Positions 9,391 to 19,408 of a DNA stretch of 64,000 bases are shown piece by piece (within the stretch, counting starts at the first letter, position 1; every line of letters starts with the position of its first letter). This DNA is from Deltaproteobacteria bacterium (GTDB lineage Bacteria; Desulfobacterota; Syntrophia; Syntrophales; Smithellaceae): the NCBI GenBank assembly GCA_012729055.1, contig JAAYDW010000037.1, positions 119,028 through 183,027 on the forward strand. Reading direction: 5' to 3'. The position numbers and the translations under genes are program-made. The notes beneath the pieces were generated by a model. The model saw only the letters and a program-made list of their open reading frames with translations, did no database searches and was not told where the DNA came from.

Positions 9391-10847
9391 TATAAAGCAG
9401 GCCTCCTTTTTTCAACGGCGGCGCTTTTTTCATACGCCGAGGCGATTTGCAGCAGCTTTCCCTCCTCGAAATGACCGGTCAGAAACTGGACGCCGATCGG
9501 CAGGCCCGACGCGCTGAAGCCGCACGGCACGGAAATGCCGGGAATGCCGGCCAGATTGGCGGAGATGGTAAACACGTCGGACAGGTACATCTGCAGCGGA
9601 TCGTCCGTTTTTTCTCCCAGCTTAAACGCGGGCGTCGGCGACGTGGGCGTCAGAATCGCGTCGCATTGGGCGAAGGCCTCGTCGAAGTCCCGGCGGATCA
9701 GCGCCCGCACCTGCGACGCCTTGCCGTAATACGCGTCGTAGTAGCCGGCGGACAGGGCGTAGGTGCCGATCATGATCCGGCGTTTGACTTCCGGGCCGAA
9801 TCCCTGCCGGCGGGTTTTCGAGTACATTTCCGCCAGATCGCGGGCGTCGGCCGCCCGGAAGCCGTACCGGACGCCGTCGTAGCGCGCCAGGTTGGAGGAC
9901 GCCTCCGCGGGCGCGATGATGTAATACACGGCAACGCAGTATTTGGTATGCGGCAGAGAAATCTCCACGATCGAAGCGCCGCACTGCCGGACCGTTTCTA
10001 TTGCCCTGGCGATGGCGGCGGAAACTTCCGGATCGATGCCTTCAATGAAATATTCTCGGGGAATGCCGATCTTCCAGCCTTGAATATCGCGTCCGAGAAA
10101 CTGCCGATAGTCGGGGACTTCCGCCCGGACGGACGTGGATTCCCGCGGATCGTAGCCGGCCAGGACATTCATCATGATCGCGCAGTCTTCGACGTCCTTG
10201 GTGAAGGGTCCGATCTGATCGAGCGAGGAGGCAAAGGCGACAAGGCCGAAACGCGACACGCGACCGTAAGTGGGCTTGAGGCCGACCACGCCGCAGAGCG
10301 CCGCCGGCTGGCGGATCGAGCCGCCCGTGTCGGAGCCGATGGAGGCGATGCACTCGTCGGCGGCCACCGCCGCGGCCGAGCCGCCGCTGGACCCGCCCGG
10401 AATTCTTTCCAGGTCCCAGGGATTGCGGGTGGGGCCGAAGAAGGAGGTTTCCGTGGAGGACCCCATGGCAAATTCGTCCATGTTGGCCTTGCCCACGAAC
10501 ACGGCGCCGGCTTGAACCAGCTTTTCCACGACCGTCGCGTTGTAGGGCGGAACGAAGTTCTGCAGAATCCGCGATCCACACGTCGTCGGAATGCCGCGGG
10601 TGCAGACGATGTCTTTCAGGGCGATCGGAATGCCGGTAAGCGCCCGGATGTCGCCTTGCCGAATCTGCTCGTCGGCCCGGACGGCCTGTTCCATCGCTTC
10701 TTCCCGCATCAGGCGGATAAAGGAATGCACCTTGTCTTCCACCTTATCGATTTGCGAAAAAACGGACCGGGTCAGCTCCGCGGACGACACCGCGCCGCTT
10801 TTCATCTTTTCCTGCAACTCGTGAATGGTTAACGCATGTAGCTCCAT
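9390..10847 (-). CDS. gatA: Aspartyl/glutamyl-tRNA amidotransferase subunit A
   Basis: Amidase signature [12 protein letters not shown]...[34 protein letters not shown]; abuts gatB. Confidence 0.97.
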   Translation of the reverse strand: MELHALTIHELQEKMKSGAVSSAELTRSVFSQIDKVEDKVHSFIRLMREEAMEQAVRADEQIRQGDIRALTGIPIALKDIVCTRGIPTTCGSRILQNFVPPYNATVVEKLVQAGAVFVGKANMDEFAMGSSTETSFFGPTRNPWDLERIPGGSSGGSAAAVAADECIASIGSDTGGSIRQPAALCGVVGLKPTYGRVSRFGLVAFASSLDQIGPFTKDVEDCAIMMNVLAGYDPRESTSVRAEVPDYRQFLGRDIQGWKIGIPREYFIEGIDPEVSAAIARAIETVRQCGASIVEISLPHTKYCVAVYYIIAPAEASSNLARYDGVRYGFRAADARDLAEMYSKTRRQGFGPEVKRRIMIGTYALSAGYYDAYYGKASQVRALIRRDFDEAFAQCDAILTPTSPTPAFKLGEKTDDPLQMYLSDVFTISANLAGIPGISVPCGFSASGLPIGVQFLTGHFEEGKLLQIASAYEKSAAVEKRRPAL

Positions 10848-10910
10848 AAAATCCTCTGTTGTCGAACAAAACCGTCGCGGCGCCTTGCGGCCGGCACGTT
10901 TTTGTTTGAA

Positions 10911-11204
10911 TTATTCAATGACTTTGGGAACACGGAAAAAATCTCCGCGCGCGTCGGGCGCGTTGGCCAGGGCGTTCGCCGTGCCGAGGGATTCGGCGGC
11001 GCGGTCTTCGCGAAACGCGTTGGTGACGGCGATCGCGTGGCTCATCGGCGCGACGCCTTTTGTGTCGAGTTCATTGAGTTGATCGATGTAGTGCAGAATA
11101 TCGTTGAGCTGGGCGGTAAATTTTTCCTTTTCCTGCTGCGTCACTTCCAGCCGGGCCAGCCGGGCGACATATTCCACATCCGCTGTGCTGAGTTTCAAAA
11201 CCAA
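10911..11204 (-). CDS. gatC: Aspartyl/glutamyl-tRNA amidotransferase subunit C
   Basis: VEYVARLARLEVTQQEKEKFTAQLNDILHYIDQLNELDTKGVAPMSHA; gatCAB order. Confidence 0.95.
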   Translation of the reverse strand: MVLKLSTADVEYVARLARLEVTQQEKEKFTAQLNDILHYIDQLNELDTKGVAPMSHAIAVTNAFREDRAAESLGTANALANAPDARGDFFRVPKVIE

Positions 11205-11212
11205 AACCTCCT

Positions 11213-12268
11213 CTACAAAACATTCCAGAACGGGCGCATGACGTCGGTCACGGATTTAATCACCGGCTTGTTGTATTCATCCGCATGTTGTTCCAGCTCA
11301 TCGAGTTTCCGATCCGTCCAGTGCGTTTCGTCGAACATCTCCTGAACAACCGCCTTGACCGATCGGGTCAGGCCCGTCACATGGTACCCGCCTTCCAGCA
11401 CGGCAACCAGCCGTCCCGCCGAGCAGGCATCGGCAATATTTAGCAATATGCGTGCCAGGGCGGCAAATCCTTCCGGCGTCACGCGCATACCGCCCAGGGG
11501 ATCCTGGTAATACGTATCAAAACCCGCTGAAACGAGAACCAGCTCCGGTTGGTACGCGAGCGCAATCGGCGTCAGAATTTTGCGCAGCGCCGATACGAAC
11601 GTTCCGTTCACTGCGCCCTGGCGCAAGGGAACATTCACGGTGTAGCCCCGGCCGTCTCCCTCGCCCGTTTCGCGCATGCCCCCCGTTCCCGGATAATGGG
11701 GATACTGGTGGGTGGAAAAATACAGCACACGCCGGTCGGAGTAAAAAATATTCTGGGTGCCGTTGCCGTGATGCAAATCCCAGTCGACGATGAGAACTTT
11801 CTGCAAACCATGTTTCCGGATCGCGTGCATCGCGCCGATCGCCACATTGTTGAAGATGCAGAATCCGGCTGAGGTGCCGGCGCTCGCGTGATGACCGGGC
11901 GGACGCACAAAGGCAAAGGCGTTATCCACCTCGCCGGTCATAACGGCGTCGACGGCGTTCAGCACGCCGCCCACAGCCAGTTTGGCGATCCCGTAAGTTT
12001 CCGGGCTCGCCACGGTGTCGGGATCGAGAATCACATGGCTTTTACCGGCCGTGCTGGCGATGTGTTCGATATAGGGCTGGGTGTGGATATACGCGAGTTC
12101 ATCGTGGCTGGCTTCGCGGGCATCAATATCCGTGTACTTCCAGGAGATATCGGGATTGTCGAGCATTTCATAAACAGACACCAGACGTTCGGGGCTTTCC
12201 GGATGAGCCGCTCCGGCGGTGTGCTGCAAGTAGCGGCCATCTTTGACAATTCCTGTTTTTCGAGACAT
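11213..12268 (-). CDS. Histone deacetylase family protein
   Basis: RPPGHHASAGTSAGFCIFNNVAIGA, VDWDLHHGNGTQ, VSAGFDTYYQDPLGGM. Confidence 0.92.
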   Translation of the reverse strand: MSRKTGIVKDGRYLQHTAGAAHPESPERLVSVYEMLDNPDISWKYTDIDAREASHDELAYIHTQPYIEHIASTAGKSHVILDPDTVASPETYGIAKLAVGGVLNAVDAVMTGEVDNAFAFVRPPGHHASAGTSAGFCIFNNVAIGAMHAIRKHGLQKVLIVDWDLHHGNGTQNIFYSDRRVLYFSTHQYPHYPGTGGMRETGEGDGRGYTVNVPLRQGAVNGTFVSALRKILTPIALAYQPELVLVSAGFDTYYQDPLGGMRVTPEGFAALARILLNIADACSAGRLVAVLEGGYHVTGLTRSVKAVVQEMFDETHWTDRKLDELEQHADEYNKPVIKSVTDVMRPFWNVL

Positions 12269-12358
12269 GAGCGCCTTCTTTCCCGACTAAGCGTTGGACT
12301 GGCCGTCGTGTATCATAAATGATTTTAAAGCGCAAATGCAGCCTTGCCGGGGCGGGAA

Positions 12359-13255
12359 TCAGACGACGTACTGGGCGCAGGCGGCGGAGAGGCCGGAACC
12401 GGCGGCGATAAACAAAATGCGGTCATTTGATTTCATCCGGCCGCCGCCGGCAAGATGATGATAGCCCAACCCCAGAGAGGAGGTATGAACATCGCCGTAT
12501 TCGTCGAAGAGGTCGATGATTTGCGATACCCCGTTAACGCCGGCGGCGCGGGCGACAACGCTGCCGAACCCTTTCGCCTGCTGCGAAGCCACGACATAAT
12601 CGATCGCTGCGGGATCGATCCGGCCGGCCGCAACAACGTCGTCCATCAGAGACGAGGCAAACACCATCAGATCCCGGATATAGCAATCTTCGACAGAGAA
12701 GGTCATACATCCCCGGCTTTTCAAGCCGTTGGCAAGGAGATCGACGCTGGCGGAAAAACCGAAGCCGGCGGCGGCGGATGTTTTAAAATGAAAATCGGAA
12801 AAACCGCGGCGGTCATCGTCGGTCCGCGCCAGCAGTACGGCGCAGGCAACGCTTTTGAAAGGAAACTCCGGGTGATCGGTTTTGGAGGGATGAATGTCTC
12901 CGGAAACGACAAGCGCATACTGCGCCTGACCGCTTCGGAAAAACGAATCGGCGATGCCGGCCGCCGTGAGAAAGCCGCATTCCCCGTCGTTGATGTCAAA
13001 AGACAGCGTTGAACGATGCAGGTGGTGATGACGGACCGGATCGAGATTCATTCCCAACTGCTGCTGAATCAGGGGCGCCATGGCCGGTTCGATGATGTTG
13101 TCATCCCGGAAGACGCCGATGTTGATCAGCAAATCGACATCGCCTGGGGCAACCCCGGCGCCGGCCAGGCATTGTTGCGCAGCTGCGACGGACATGCCGA
13201 TGGAACTTTGGGGGCCGTTCGGCAAGGCACAGGACGCCTTAATGATCGTAGCCAT
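12359..13255 (-). CDS. KAS III-like protein with apparently degenerate active site
   Basis: Thiolase-fold pattern; NDGECGF keeps the Cys. VASQQAKG sits at the usual PHQAN position and YGDVHTSS at the usual YGNTSAAS position. Start overlaps the end of the upstream KAS III gene. Confidence 0.75.
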   Translation of the reverse strand: MATIIKASCALPNGPQSSIGMSVAAAQQCLAGAGVAPGDVDLLINIGVFRDDNIIEPAMAPLIQQQLGMNLDPVRHHHLHRSTLSFDINDGECGFLTAAGIADSFFRSGQAQYALVVSGDIHPSKTDHPEFPFKSVACAVLLARTDDDRRGFSDFHFKTSAAAGFGFSASVDLLANGLKSRGCMTFSVEDCYIRDLMVFASSLMDDVVAAGRIDPAAIDYVVASQQAKGFGSVVARAAGVNGVSQIIDLFDEYGDVHTSSLGLGYHHLAGGGRMKSNDRILFIAAGSGLSAACAQYVV

Positions 13256-14285
13256 AGCAGGCCTCCAGACTTCCGATCCTGGCCGATACAAGGCCGATAG
13301 CAATGCCGGAAGCCAGCGACAGGAAAAAAATCCTGGAATTTTTTTTCAACCTCTTCCGCGCCAGGTGATCGTGCAAAACCACAAAATGAGACGTCGAAGC
13401 GGTGTTTCCGAATTTGTCGATGCCGATCAGGACCTCTGGCAGCACTTCCAAATGCCGGATGCACAGATCCAGCGCCGTCTGAATAGCGCGGGTCGATGTC
13501 TGGTGCGGAATGACATAGTCGTAATCCCGTCCGGTAAAGCGGTGCTTCTCCATCATAAATTTGATGATGCGCGGCAGGCGCAAAATGACTTCCTGGTGAA
13601 TCTCCACGGCTTTGGCGTACATCGCCATGCCGGGATTTTCGATGCTCGGCATGGCCAGACACAGATCGGCGAAATCGGCCAGCGTCAGGAAATCGACGAA
13701 ATCGATCCCCTCATCGTGGTCCGCGGCGCGGTCCATGATCAGGGCCACGCCCGAATCGCCGACGGTCAGCGACGCGAACTGAGGATCCACCGGGTCCTTG
13801 ATTTCCTTCACCGCCGTATCGGAAATCGGCGTAATGCATTCACCGCTCACAATCATGCCGGTGCGAACGGCGCCGGTTTTAATCATGTTGTTAAGAATAT
13901 GCACGGCCGTGAGCATGCCCGCGCAGGCATTCGTCATGCTGAAACTCATCGCGTCGGGCCGCAGTTTGAGACTTTTTTTCAGAAACTTGCTCATGTCCGG
14001 CTTCATCCACAGATGGAGCCCGCCTTTGAAATGGCTGATGGACGAACAGATGATTACATCCAGGTCTTCCGGCCGGTAGCGGGATTTTTGCAGGCAATCC
14101 ATCGCGGCAGCCATGGCCATTGTATAGGAATCCTGCTCGGCGGAACGCCACCGCCTGTCTTTGACGCCGGTGAGAAACTCCAGATCGAAGAGCGGCTTGG
14201 CCGGCATGCGGTCGATCAGTTCCTGCGTGGAAACGACGCGTTCGGGAAGATAAACACCCAAACTTTCAAACTGCGCTCTGATCAT
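13239..14285 (-). CDS. 3-oxoacyl-ACP synthase III family protein (intact Cys-His-Asn)
   Basis: MTNACAGML, VIPHQTSTRA, DKFGNTASTSH; start MIRAQFESLGVYLPERVVST at 14285. Confidence 0.88.
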   Translation of the reverse strand: MIRAQFESLGVYLPERVVSTQELIDRMPAKPLFDLEFLTGVKDRRWRSAEQDSYTMAMAAAMDCLQKSRYRPEDLDVIICSSISHFKGGLHLWMKPDMSKFLKKSLKLRPDAMSFSMTNACAGMLTAVHILNNMIKTGAVRTGMIVSGECITPISDTAVKEIKDPVDPQFASLTVGDSGVALIMDRAADHDEGIDFVDFLTLADFADLCLAMPSIENPGMAMYAKAVEIHQEVILRLPRIIKFMMEKHRFTGRDYDYVIPHQTSTRAIQTALDLCIRHLEVLPEVLIGIDKFGNTASTSHFVVLHDHLARKRLKKNSRIFFLSLASGIAIGLVSARIGSLEACYGYDH

Positions 14286-14481
14286 GCGCCGCCCTGGAGC
14301 TGTCTCAACATCACCGGTCCTTTGAGAAAATTTTTTTGGACGGAAGTATCGGAGTTTCGCCGAAGTGTCAAGACAATCTTGTCTGAAACGGCGCTGTCCC
14401 CGCAAACCTTGCCTTGCCGATTTAGTGTTTGCGCGCACGCGTTTATTTCTTTACAATACGCTAAAACATAAGGAGGCCAAC

Positions 14482-14829
14482 ATGAAGGTTCATTTTTACT
14501 GCTGGAGCGGCTGAAGCACCTGCCGCAAAGCGAGAGAGTTTCTCTTGCAGAAAAAGTTGGATCTGAGCGAACGGGATTTTTTCAAAAATCCCTTCAGCCG
14601 GGAAGAAATCGAAAAACTGCTGGCGGGCCGGCCGGCTTCCGACATGTTCAATGTCCGCAGTCCCAGTTTCAAAAAGCTCGGCCTGGAGCGGGAAAAACTG
14701 GGCGATGCGGAAATGGTGGACCTGATGCTGCAGGAGCCGCGCCTTATCCGCCGTCCCGTCGTACAAATCGGCCGCAAGGTCCACTTCGGAGCGGACGCCA
14801 AAACCCTGGCGGAAATTCTGGCCGACTGA
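14482..14829 (+). CDS. Selenoprotein, ArsC/Spx-like thioredoxin-fold protein with a U-S-T-C redox motif (in-frame UGA at 14512-14514 read as Sec)
   Basis: AGGAGG RBS at 14471; ATG 14482; MKVHFYCWSG-U-STCRKAREFLLQKKLDLSERDFFKNPFSREEIEKLLAGRPASDMFNVRSPSFKKLGL...LIRRPVVQIGRKVHFGADAKTLAEILAD. ArsC-family pattern with Sec in place of the first Cys of CxxC. Hairpin with GUU loop at 14530-14548. The ORF track only catches the part after the UGA (14545-14829). Confidence 0.88.
14530..14548 (+). promoter_or_regulatory. Candidate bacterial SECIS hairpin
   Basis: GCGAGAGA-GTT-TCTCTTGC: 8-bp stem (one G-U) with GUU apical loop; loop G is 24 nt after the last base of the UGA. Confidence 0.65.
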
Positions 14830-14865
14830 CAGGGCAGCCTCCCGACTCGCCTGCGCGCCTTGGCC

Positions 14866-15897
14866 TTACTGCCAGGAAAAGACCAGCCGCGTAAAGTAGG
14901 TCGTGTCCAGATAATCTTTATTTTCGGCCGGCCGGCTGTTGTAATCGTTCATGACGCCGAGGCGGAGTTTCCAGATTTCCGAAGCGACAATCGGAATTTC
15001 AAATGCGCTTTCGTGGCAAATACGGTAGTCGCGGTAATCCTCCAGGCTGGGAGTGTAGGTGACGTCGTTGGTCAGACGCCAGGCGTTGTCAAAGCGGTAC
15101 AGATGCGAAATGCCCAGATCGAGCCCCGCCGTGCCTTTCGAAGATTCACCTTTCAGCGACTCGTGGCGAAACATCAAACCGGTTCTGCCCCGCAGCGTGT
15201 GATTCGCTTTTTTCAGAAAGAAGTAGCCGTAGCCGGCGGCGGCTGTGACCCGCAAGTCGAGAGCGGCGATCTGATCGTTTTCCGCTTCCGCACGCGCATA
15301 CCAGGAGTGTTTTTCCCGGAAATAAGATTCGAAATCGATGCCGCCGACCGCCTGATTATCGCTTTCAATGCCGTCATCTTTCGCATACGCATAGCGCAGG
15401 TAGAGGAGCAGTCGATCGCGGGGCCCCTGCAGCCTGGCCTGCGCCCTTGAGCCGACGCTGATCCGCTCGGCATTGCCCGTCTTGCCGGCCACATCGACGC
15501 CGACCTCAAAGCTCCAGTGCCGGGCGCGCGGATCGGGAGCGCCTTCGGGCCAGACGTGTTCGGGCGCGTCGGCGCTGACAAGGACTTGTCCCTCCGCCGC
15601 ATCGATGCGCGTTTGTTTTTTTGTGTAGGTCAGTTTTCCCCGGACGGGTTCATGGCCGGGAAAAGCCACATATACAGGCTTGTCCGTCGTGTAGGAGAGC
15701 ACGCGCGCCGCATCAACGCTCACGACGCCGGCAAAGTCCGTCTGGACAAGGATCGTCTTCTGATCAATCCGGGAAATGGTTCCGATAAGGGTTGATCCGT
15801 TTTCCAGCGAGATGACGTCCGCGTGGACGGACTGAAGCGGGAAAAATGTCCAAAGACAAAACAAGATCAGCGGAATGATTATTTTTTTCATGAGCAA
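14866..15897 (-). CDS. DUF481-type outer-membrane beta-barrel protein
   Basis: Signal peptide; VISLENGSTLIGTISRIDQKTILVQTDFAGVVSVD; C-terminal YdiY-like region ending in aromatic residue. Confidence 0.8.
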   Translation of the reverse strand: MLMKKIIIPLILFCLWTFFPLQSVHADVISLENGSTLIGTISRIDQKTILVQTDFAGVVSVDAARVLSYTTDKPVYVAFPGHEPVRGKLTYTKKQTRIDAAEGQVLVSADAPEHVWPEGAPDPRARHWSFEVGVDVAGKTGNAERISVGSRAQARLQGPRDRLLLYLRYAYAKDDGIESDNQAVGGIDFESYFREKHSWYARAEAENDQIAALDLRVTAAAGYGYFFLKKANHTLRGRTGLMFRHESLKGESSKGTAGLDLGISHLYRFDNAWRLTNDVTYTPSLEDYRDYRICHESAFEIPIVASEIWKLRLGVMNDYNSRPAENKDYLDTTYFTRLVFSWQ

Positions 15898-16400
15898 CCT
15901 CCTTGCGAATTACCGTGACAATGGCCGGCTGGACCTTCTTGAGGCCATCTTAGGAAGAGGGGCCTCCGGAGGTCAAGAAAAATTATACTTTGCCGGGCGT
16001 CCGTCAACCGCGCCGGCCGGGCACGGCCGATACCCGGGTCAGCATCTCAAAAAAATCCGCTGCAGATAACCGGTGACATACAAATCGTCTTCCTCCGCGG
16101 CGGGAAAGCCGTAAGGCGGATGGACAGGGTCATCGGTTGCTGCGGAGGCAAAGCCCGCAGCCAGATGCGCAAAGGCAACGCTCGGGCCCGGATCGGTCTT
16201 GACGGCCGGAAAAGACGCGGCTAAAGAGGGCGGATTCCATTTTTTCATGGGATTTGTATACCAGAAGGCGAAAGGAGCCGTCAAAGGCCAAACCGGCGGA
16301 AGAACACGGGCCGTGTAGCGCTTGACAGCCGGGGGCGGCCATGCTTAAATCTAAGCGGAGGCCGGGCGGTAAAAAAATTCCTGGCTCCGGAGGAAAGATT

Positions 16401-17345
16401 ATGAAAAAGGCGATTGTCCTGGCGGTTTTGTTGGTTCTTTTCGTTGTCGTATCCTGCGCTCCCACGAACAGTTCGCGGCAACGCGAGGGTTCCAACGTGG
16501 GTCAGGAAACCCATTTGACCGTTCAGGACGAACAACGCCTTACCGAAGAAGCTCTTCCGAAAATGCGGCAGGATTATCCGCCCGCGAAAAATCCAGAGCT
16601 TCAGCGCTATATTTCCGATCTGGGCGCGAAAATCGTCCGGGCCAACAAGCTCGACGGAAATCCCTACCGGTATAATTTCACGGTTGTGGATGTGCCGGAC
16701 GTCAATGCTTTCGCCATGCCGGCGGGGACCATCTTCGTCACCGCGCCGCTCATCGCCGCCGCGTCGAGTGAAGCGGAGCTGGCCGGCGTCGTCTCCCACG
16801 AAATCGGCCACGTCGTCGCGCGCCATTCGGCGGAGAGGATGTACGCCATGGAAAAAGCCCAGAACAAAACCTGGCTTTACGCGGCGGGCGGAGCCGTCGT
16901 CGGCGCGGCGGTCGGCTACGGCGCGGGGAGGCTGCTCTGCAGGGAAGGCGATACGGCGTGCCATGCCCAGGCCGCAGTCATCGGCGGCGTGCTTGGCGCG
17001 GGAGGAGGATTACTGGCGTCGAAGTACACCTTCCTTGTCAATTCCCGCGAGGATGAAATGGAGGCGGATCGCATCGGATTTAAATATTCGGTGGCCGCCG
17101 GCTACGACAAGGACGAAGTGGGAAAATTCTATGAAAGACTGCTGCAGATGGAAAAAAGCGGCGGCGGGGGCGACAGCAGCGTGATGAAAAGCCTCTCCGA
17201 CGCTCTCTCCACACACCCGCCGAGCGAAGAAAGGGTGCAGCAGATGAAGGAGATGGCCGCGAAAAGCCCCGCTAAAAAAGGCATCACCAATACGGCGGCG
17301 TTTAGCCGGGCAAAACAGCTTGCGGCGGGACTGAGAAAAAAATAG
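16401..17345 (+). CDS. M48-family metalloprotease lipoprotein
   Basis: Lipobox VVSC; VSHEIGHVVARHSAERM (HExxH); EMEADRIGFKY. Confidence 0.92.
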   Translation: MKKAIVLAVLLVLFVVVSCAPTNSSRQREGSNVGQETHLTVQDEQRLTEEALPKMRQDYPPAKNPELQRYISDLGAKIVRANKLDGNPYRYNFTVVDVPDVNAFAMPAGTIFVTAPLIAAASSEAELAGVVSHEIGHVVARHSAERMYAMEKAQNKTWLYAAGGAVVGAAVGYGAGRLLCREGDTACHAQAAVIGGVLGAGGGLLASKYTFLVNSREDEMEADRIGFKYSVAAGYDKDEVGKFYERLLQMEKSGGGGDSSVMKSLSDALSTHPPSEERVQQMKEMAAKSPAKKGITNTAAFSRAKQLAAGLRKK

Positions 17346-17372
17346 TTTAGCCGCGCAAACCAAAATGGACGG

Positions 17373-17400
17373 GCCCTTTCCGCCTGGGAGCGGAAAGGGC
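17373..17400. other. Hairpin between convergent genes
   Basis: GCCCTTTCCGC ... GCGGAAAGGGC, 11-bp arms; no clear T-tract. Confidence 0.5.
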
Positions 17401-17422
17401 TATCCATATTCGGCGTTGCCGG

Positions 17423-18646
17423 TCAGTTTTTCAAGTGGATCGTATAGAGCACCCCCAGATACCGCTGGCCGTCGAATACCGGCTGGAAGGTTAAAACGCC
17501 CGTCCGGCCCTCCAACAGCTGCAATTCGTAAGTGTCCGCCTTTTTTGCGTGCAGGATCCGGAGAAGCTCCCGGTCATCGGTTCTGCGCCCCGCAGCGTAA
17601 TTGTAATCGCGCAGGCTGTTCTCGCGGGGGTAGCCGAAACGGTTGATCCCTCTTTCATCCATCCACTGGACGCTGTAGAGGCCGGGCGTCGAATCGTAGA
17701 GGTCCTGGAAAAGCTTCAGCGCCGCCTTTTCGTCTCCGCCGGACAAAGAGCGCACCAGCGCCGGAGCGGCGGAATGCAAGGCGAGCTTCTGTTCAAGCGA
17801 AACCGCCGGCAGCACAATGCCTGTTTTCGTCTTTTCATCCGGATGCTCGACCTGAACGACCACCAGACGCCAGTCCGTTCCGTAGAGAGAAACCGTTCGC
17901 CAGTACGTTTTTTTCCGGACTGTCCGGCGTTGCGACTGGCCGAGAAACTCATAAATCCCGGAGCCGGCGGACGTCCCGGCAATTTGCCGCCCCAGCTTGA
18001 GCAGGCTGTCATAAGACCGGTACAGCGGATCGGAAAAAAGATTAAGCCCGATCTGGGGCTTGTCCACATCGTAAAGAATCATACCATGTTTATCCATTAC
18101 CCAGATGTTCACCGGTGTGCCGGCAAAGAGGCCGTCCAGAACGCCGCCCAGAAGCTTTTCCGGCTTGAACAAGAGGCTCACCGAACCAAGACGCTTCCCG
18201 TCGGGCGTTGCCACAGGGTATTCCGCGTCGATTGCGGGAAATCCTTCCACGGCCCGGAAGACGCCGCTCAAAACCGGTTTGCCGGTTTTCAGGATTCTTT
18301 GCACCTGCTCCTGTCCGGCAATATTCTTTCCCTCGAAACGCCGGAAAGGCGCCGGCTCCAGCGTGACCATCGTTCCCTGCATGTCGACGGCCGCGCAATC
18401 CACCGCATATGAAAATTTCGAACAAAGCGCCGACAGAGCTCCCCGCGCCTCTGGGCCGGTAAGACCGGACTTACCAAGCTTTTGTGCGGCGCGGCCCAGG
18501 CCGTCGTCAAGGCGGTTTAGCTCGACCGACAGATTTTGCGCCGCCTCCGCAAGGAGCGGCGGGGGATTCGCGGCGGCAAAAGCCGCGGATGCGTCCCCAC
18601 AGAGGAAGAGAACCGTTCCCAACAGCAAAAAGAAGATTTTTTTCAT
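17423..18646 (-). CDS. Secreted cache-domain protein
   Basis: Signal peptide MKKIFFLLLGTVLFLCGDASA; cache-like pattern (VNIWVMDKHGMILYDVDKPQIGLNLFSDPLYRSYDSLLKL...WRTVSLYGTDWRLVVVQ). Confidence 0.65.
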   Translation of the reverse strand: MKKIFFLLLGTVLFLCGDASAAFAAANPPPLLAEAAQNLSVELNRLDDGLGRAAQKLGKSGLTGPEARGALSALCSKFSYAVDCAAVDMQGTMVTLEPAPFRRFEGKNIAGQEQVQRILKTGKPVLSGVFRAVEGFPAIDAEYPVATPDGKRLGSVSLLFKPEKLLGGVLDGLFAGTPVNIWVMDKHGMILYDVDKPQIGLNLFSDPLYRSYDSLLKLGRQIAGTSAGSGIYEFLGQSQRRTVRKKTYWRTVSLYGTDWRLVVVQVEHPDEKTKTGIVLPAVSLEQKLALHSAAPALVRSLSGGDEKAALKLFQDLYDSTPGLYSVQWMDERGINRFGYPRENSLRDYNYAAGRRTDDRELLRILHAKKADTYELQLLEGRTGVLTFQPVFDGQRYLGVLYTIHLKN

Positions 18647-18738
18647 GATGCACACTCGCTTTCTTATTCGGATGTCAGATATTTTCAAGAAGAGAGGCTG
18701 AGGCGCTGCCGGGGAAAAACGCCTCCGGCCGCCGGTTT

Positions 18739-19170
18739 TTACTGATCTTCATTCAACTCCGGAAAATCAAACACCACCGGCGTGCAGGTTCCCGCCACAA
18801 TGACCTGTATGCTGCCGTCCAGAATCCGTCCGGCGGCAAGGCGGTGAACCGTGATGAAATGCCGGTCGGGAGTCGAAAAATGTTTTGCGTAGAGGGAAAA
18901 TGTTTTGCCCTCCGTTCGGGCAAAGCTTTCTTCAATCTCGTCTTGCGCCTTAAATGTAAACAAAACAGCGAACCGTTTCGTCTGGTCCGCCGCGCTGTTT
19001 TCAACGGCGGTAACGGACAGGATGGTCGCCCGGCCCGGATAGCTTTTATAGCGGCACGGACCGCCGACCAGGGACTTTCCCGAAGAAAGAGGCGGCTGAG
19101 CCGTGCAGGACGCGAAAAGCACAAGCCCGGTAAAAATCACGTATAAAAATAATGCATGGCGACATTGCAC
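18739..19170 (-). CDS. Putative lipoprotein of unknown function
   Basis: GTG start after AGGAGG; lipobox LFASC; otherwise no recognised domain. Confidence 0.55.
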   Translation of the reverse strand: MQCRHALFLYVIFTGLVLFASCTAQPPLSSGKSLVGGPCRYKSYPGRATILSVTAVENSAADQTKRFAVLFTFKAQDEIEESFARTEGKTFSLYAKHFSTPDRHFITVHRLAAGRILDGSIQVIVAGTCTPVVFDFPELNEDQ

Positions 19171-19408
19171 GGCAGAGGCCTCCTGCGGATCTTTGCGGAA
19201 CACCTTTATACAACGGTGTGCAACTTTAATACAAACCGGCCGCAAACGTCAATTTCAAAAACCATCGAGCCCGGAAAATGTCTGTACAGCGGGAGCGCAT
19301 CTGCAATCCGGCGTCACCATATCGCTTGACAGACGAACAGCCGATTTCTATACTAATTTTACAGGCAAGGTTGGAAACGCGAACCGTTGCGAAAAGAAAG
19401 GGGTTGCG

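Noticed and set aside
9447-10832. 461-aa plus-strand ORF
   Set aside because: Antisense shadow of gatA.
13080-14471. 463-aa plus-strand ORF
   Set aside because: Antisense shadow of the two KAS-III genes.
14545-14829. 94-aa ORF as given in the ORF track
   Set aside because: It starts at TTG and is only the part after the UGA; superseded by the 14482-14829 selenoprotein model.
16039-16284. 81-aa minus-strand ORF (MTAPFAFWYTNPMKKWNPPSLAASF...) in the gap between the DUF481 and M48 genes
   Set aside because: Could be a small real gene, but no motif, no clear RBS and no way to test conservation here; left unannotated.
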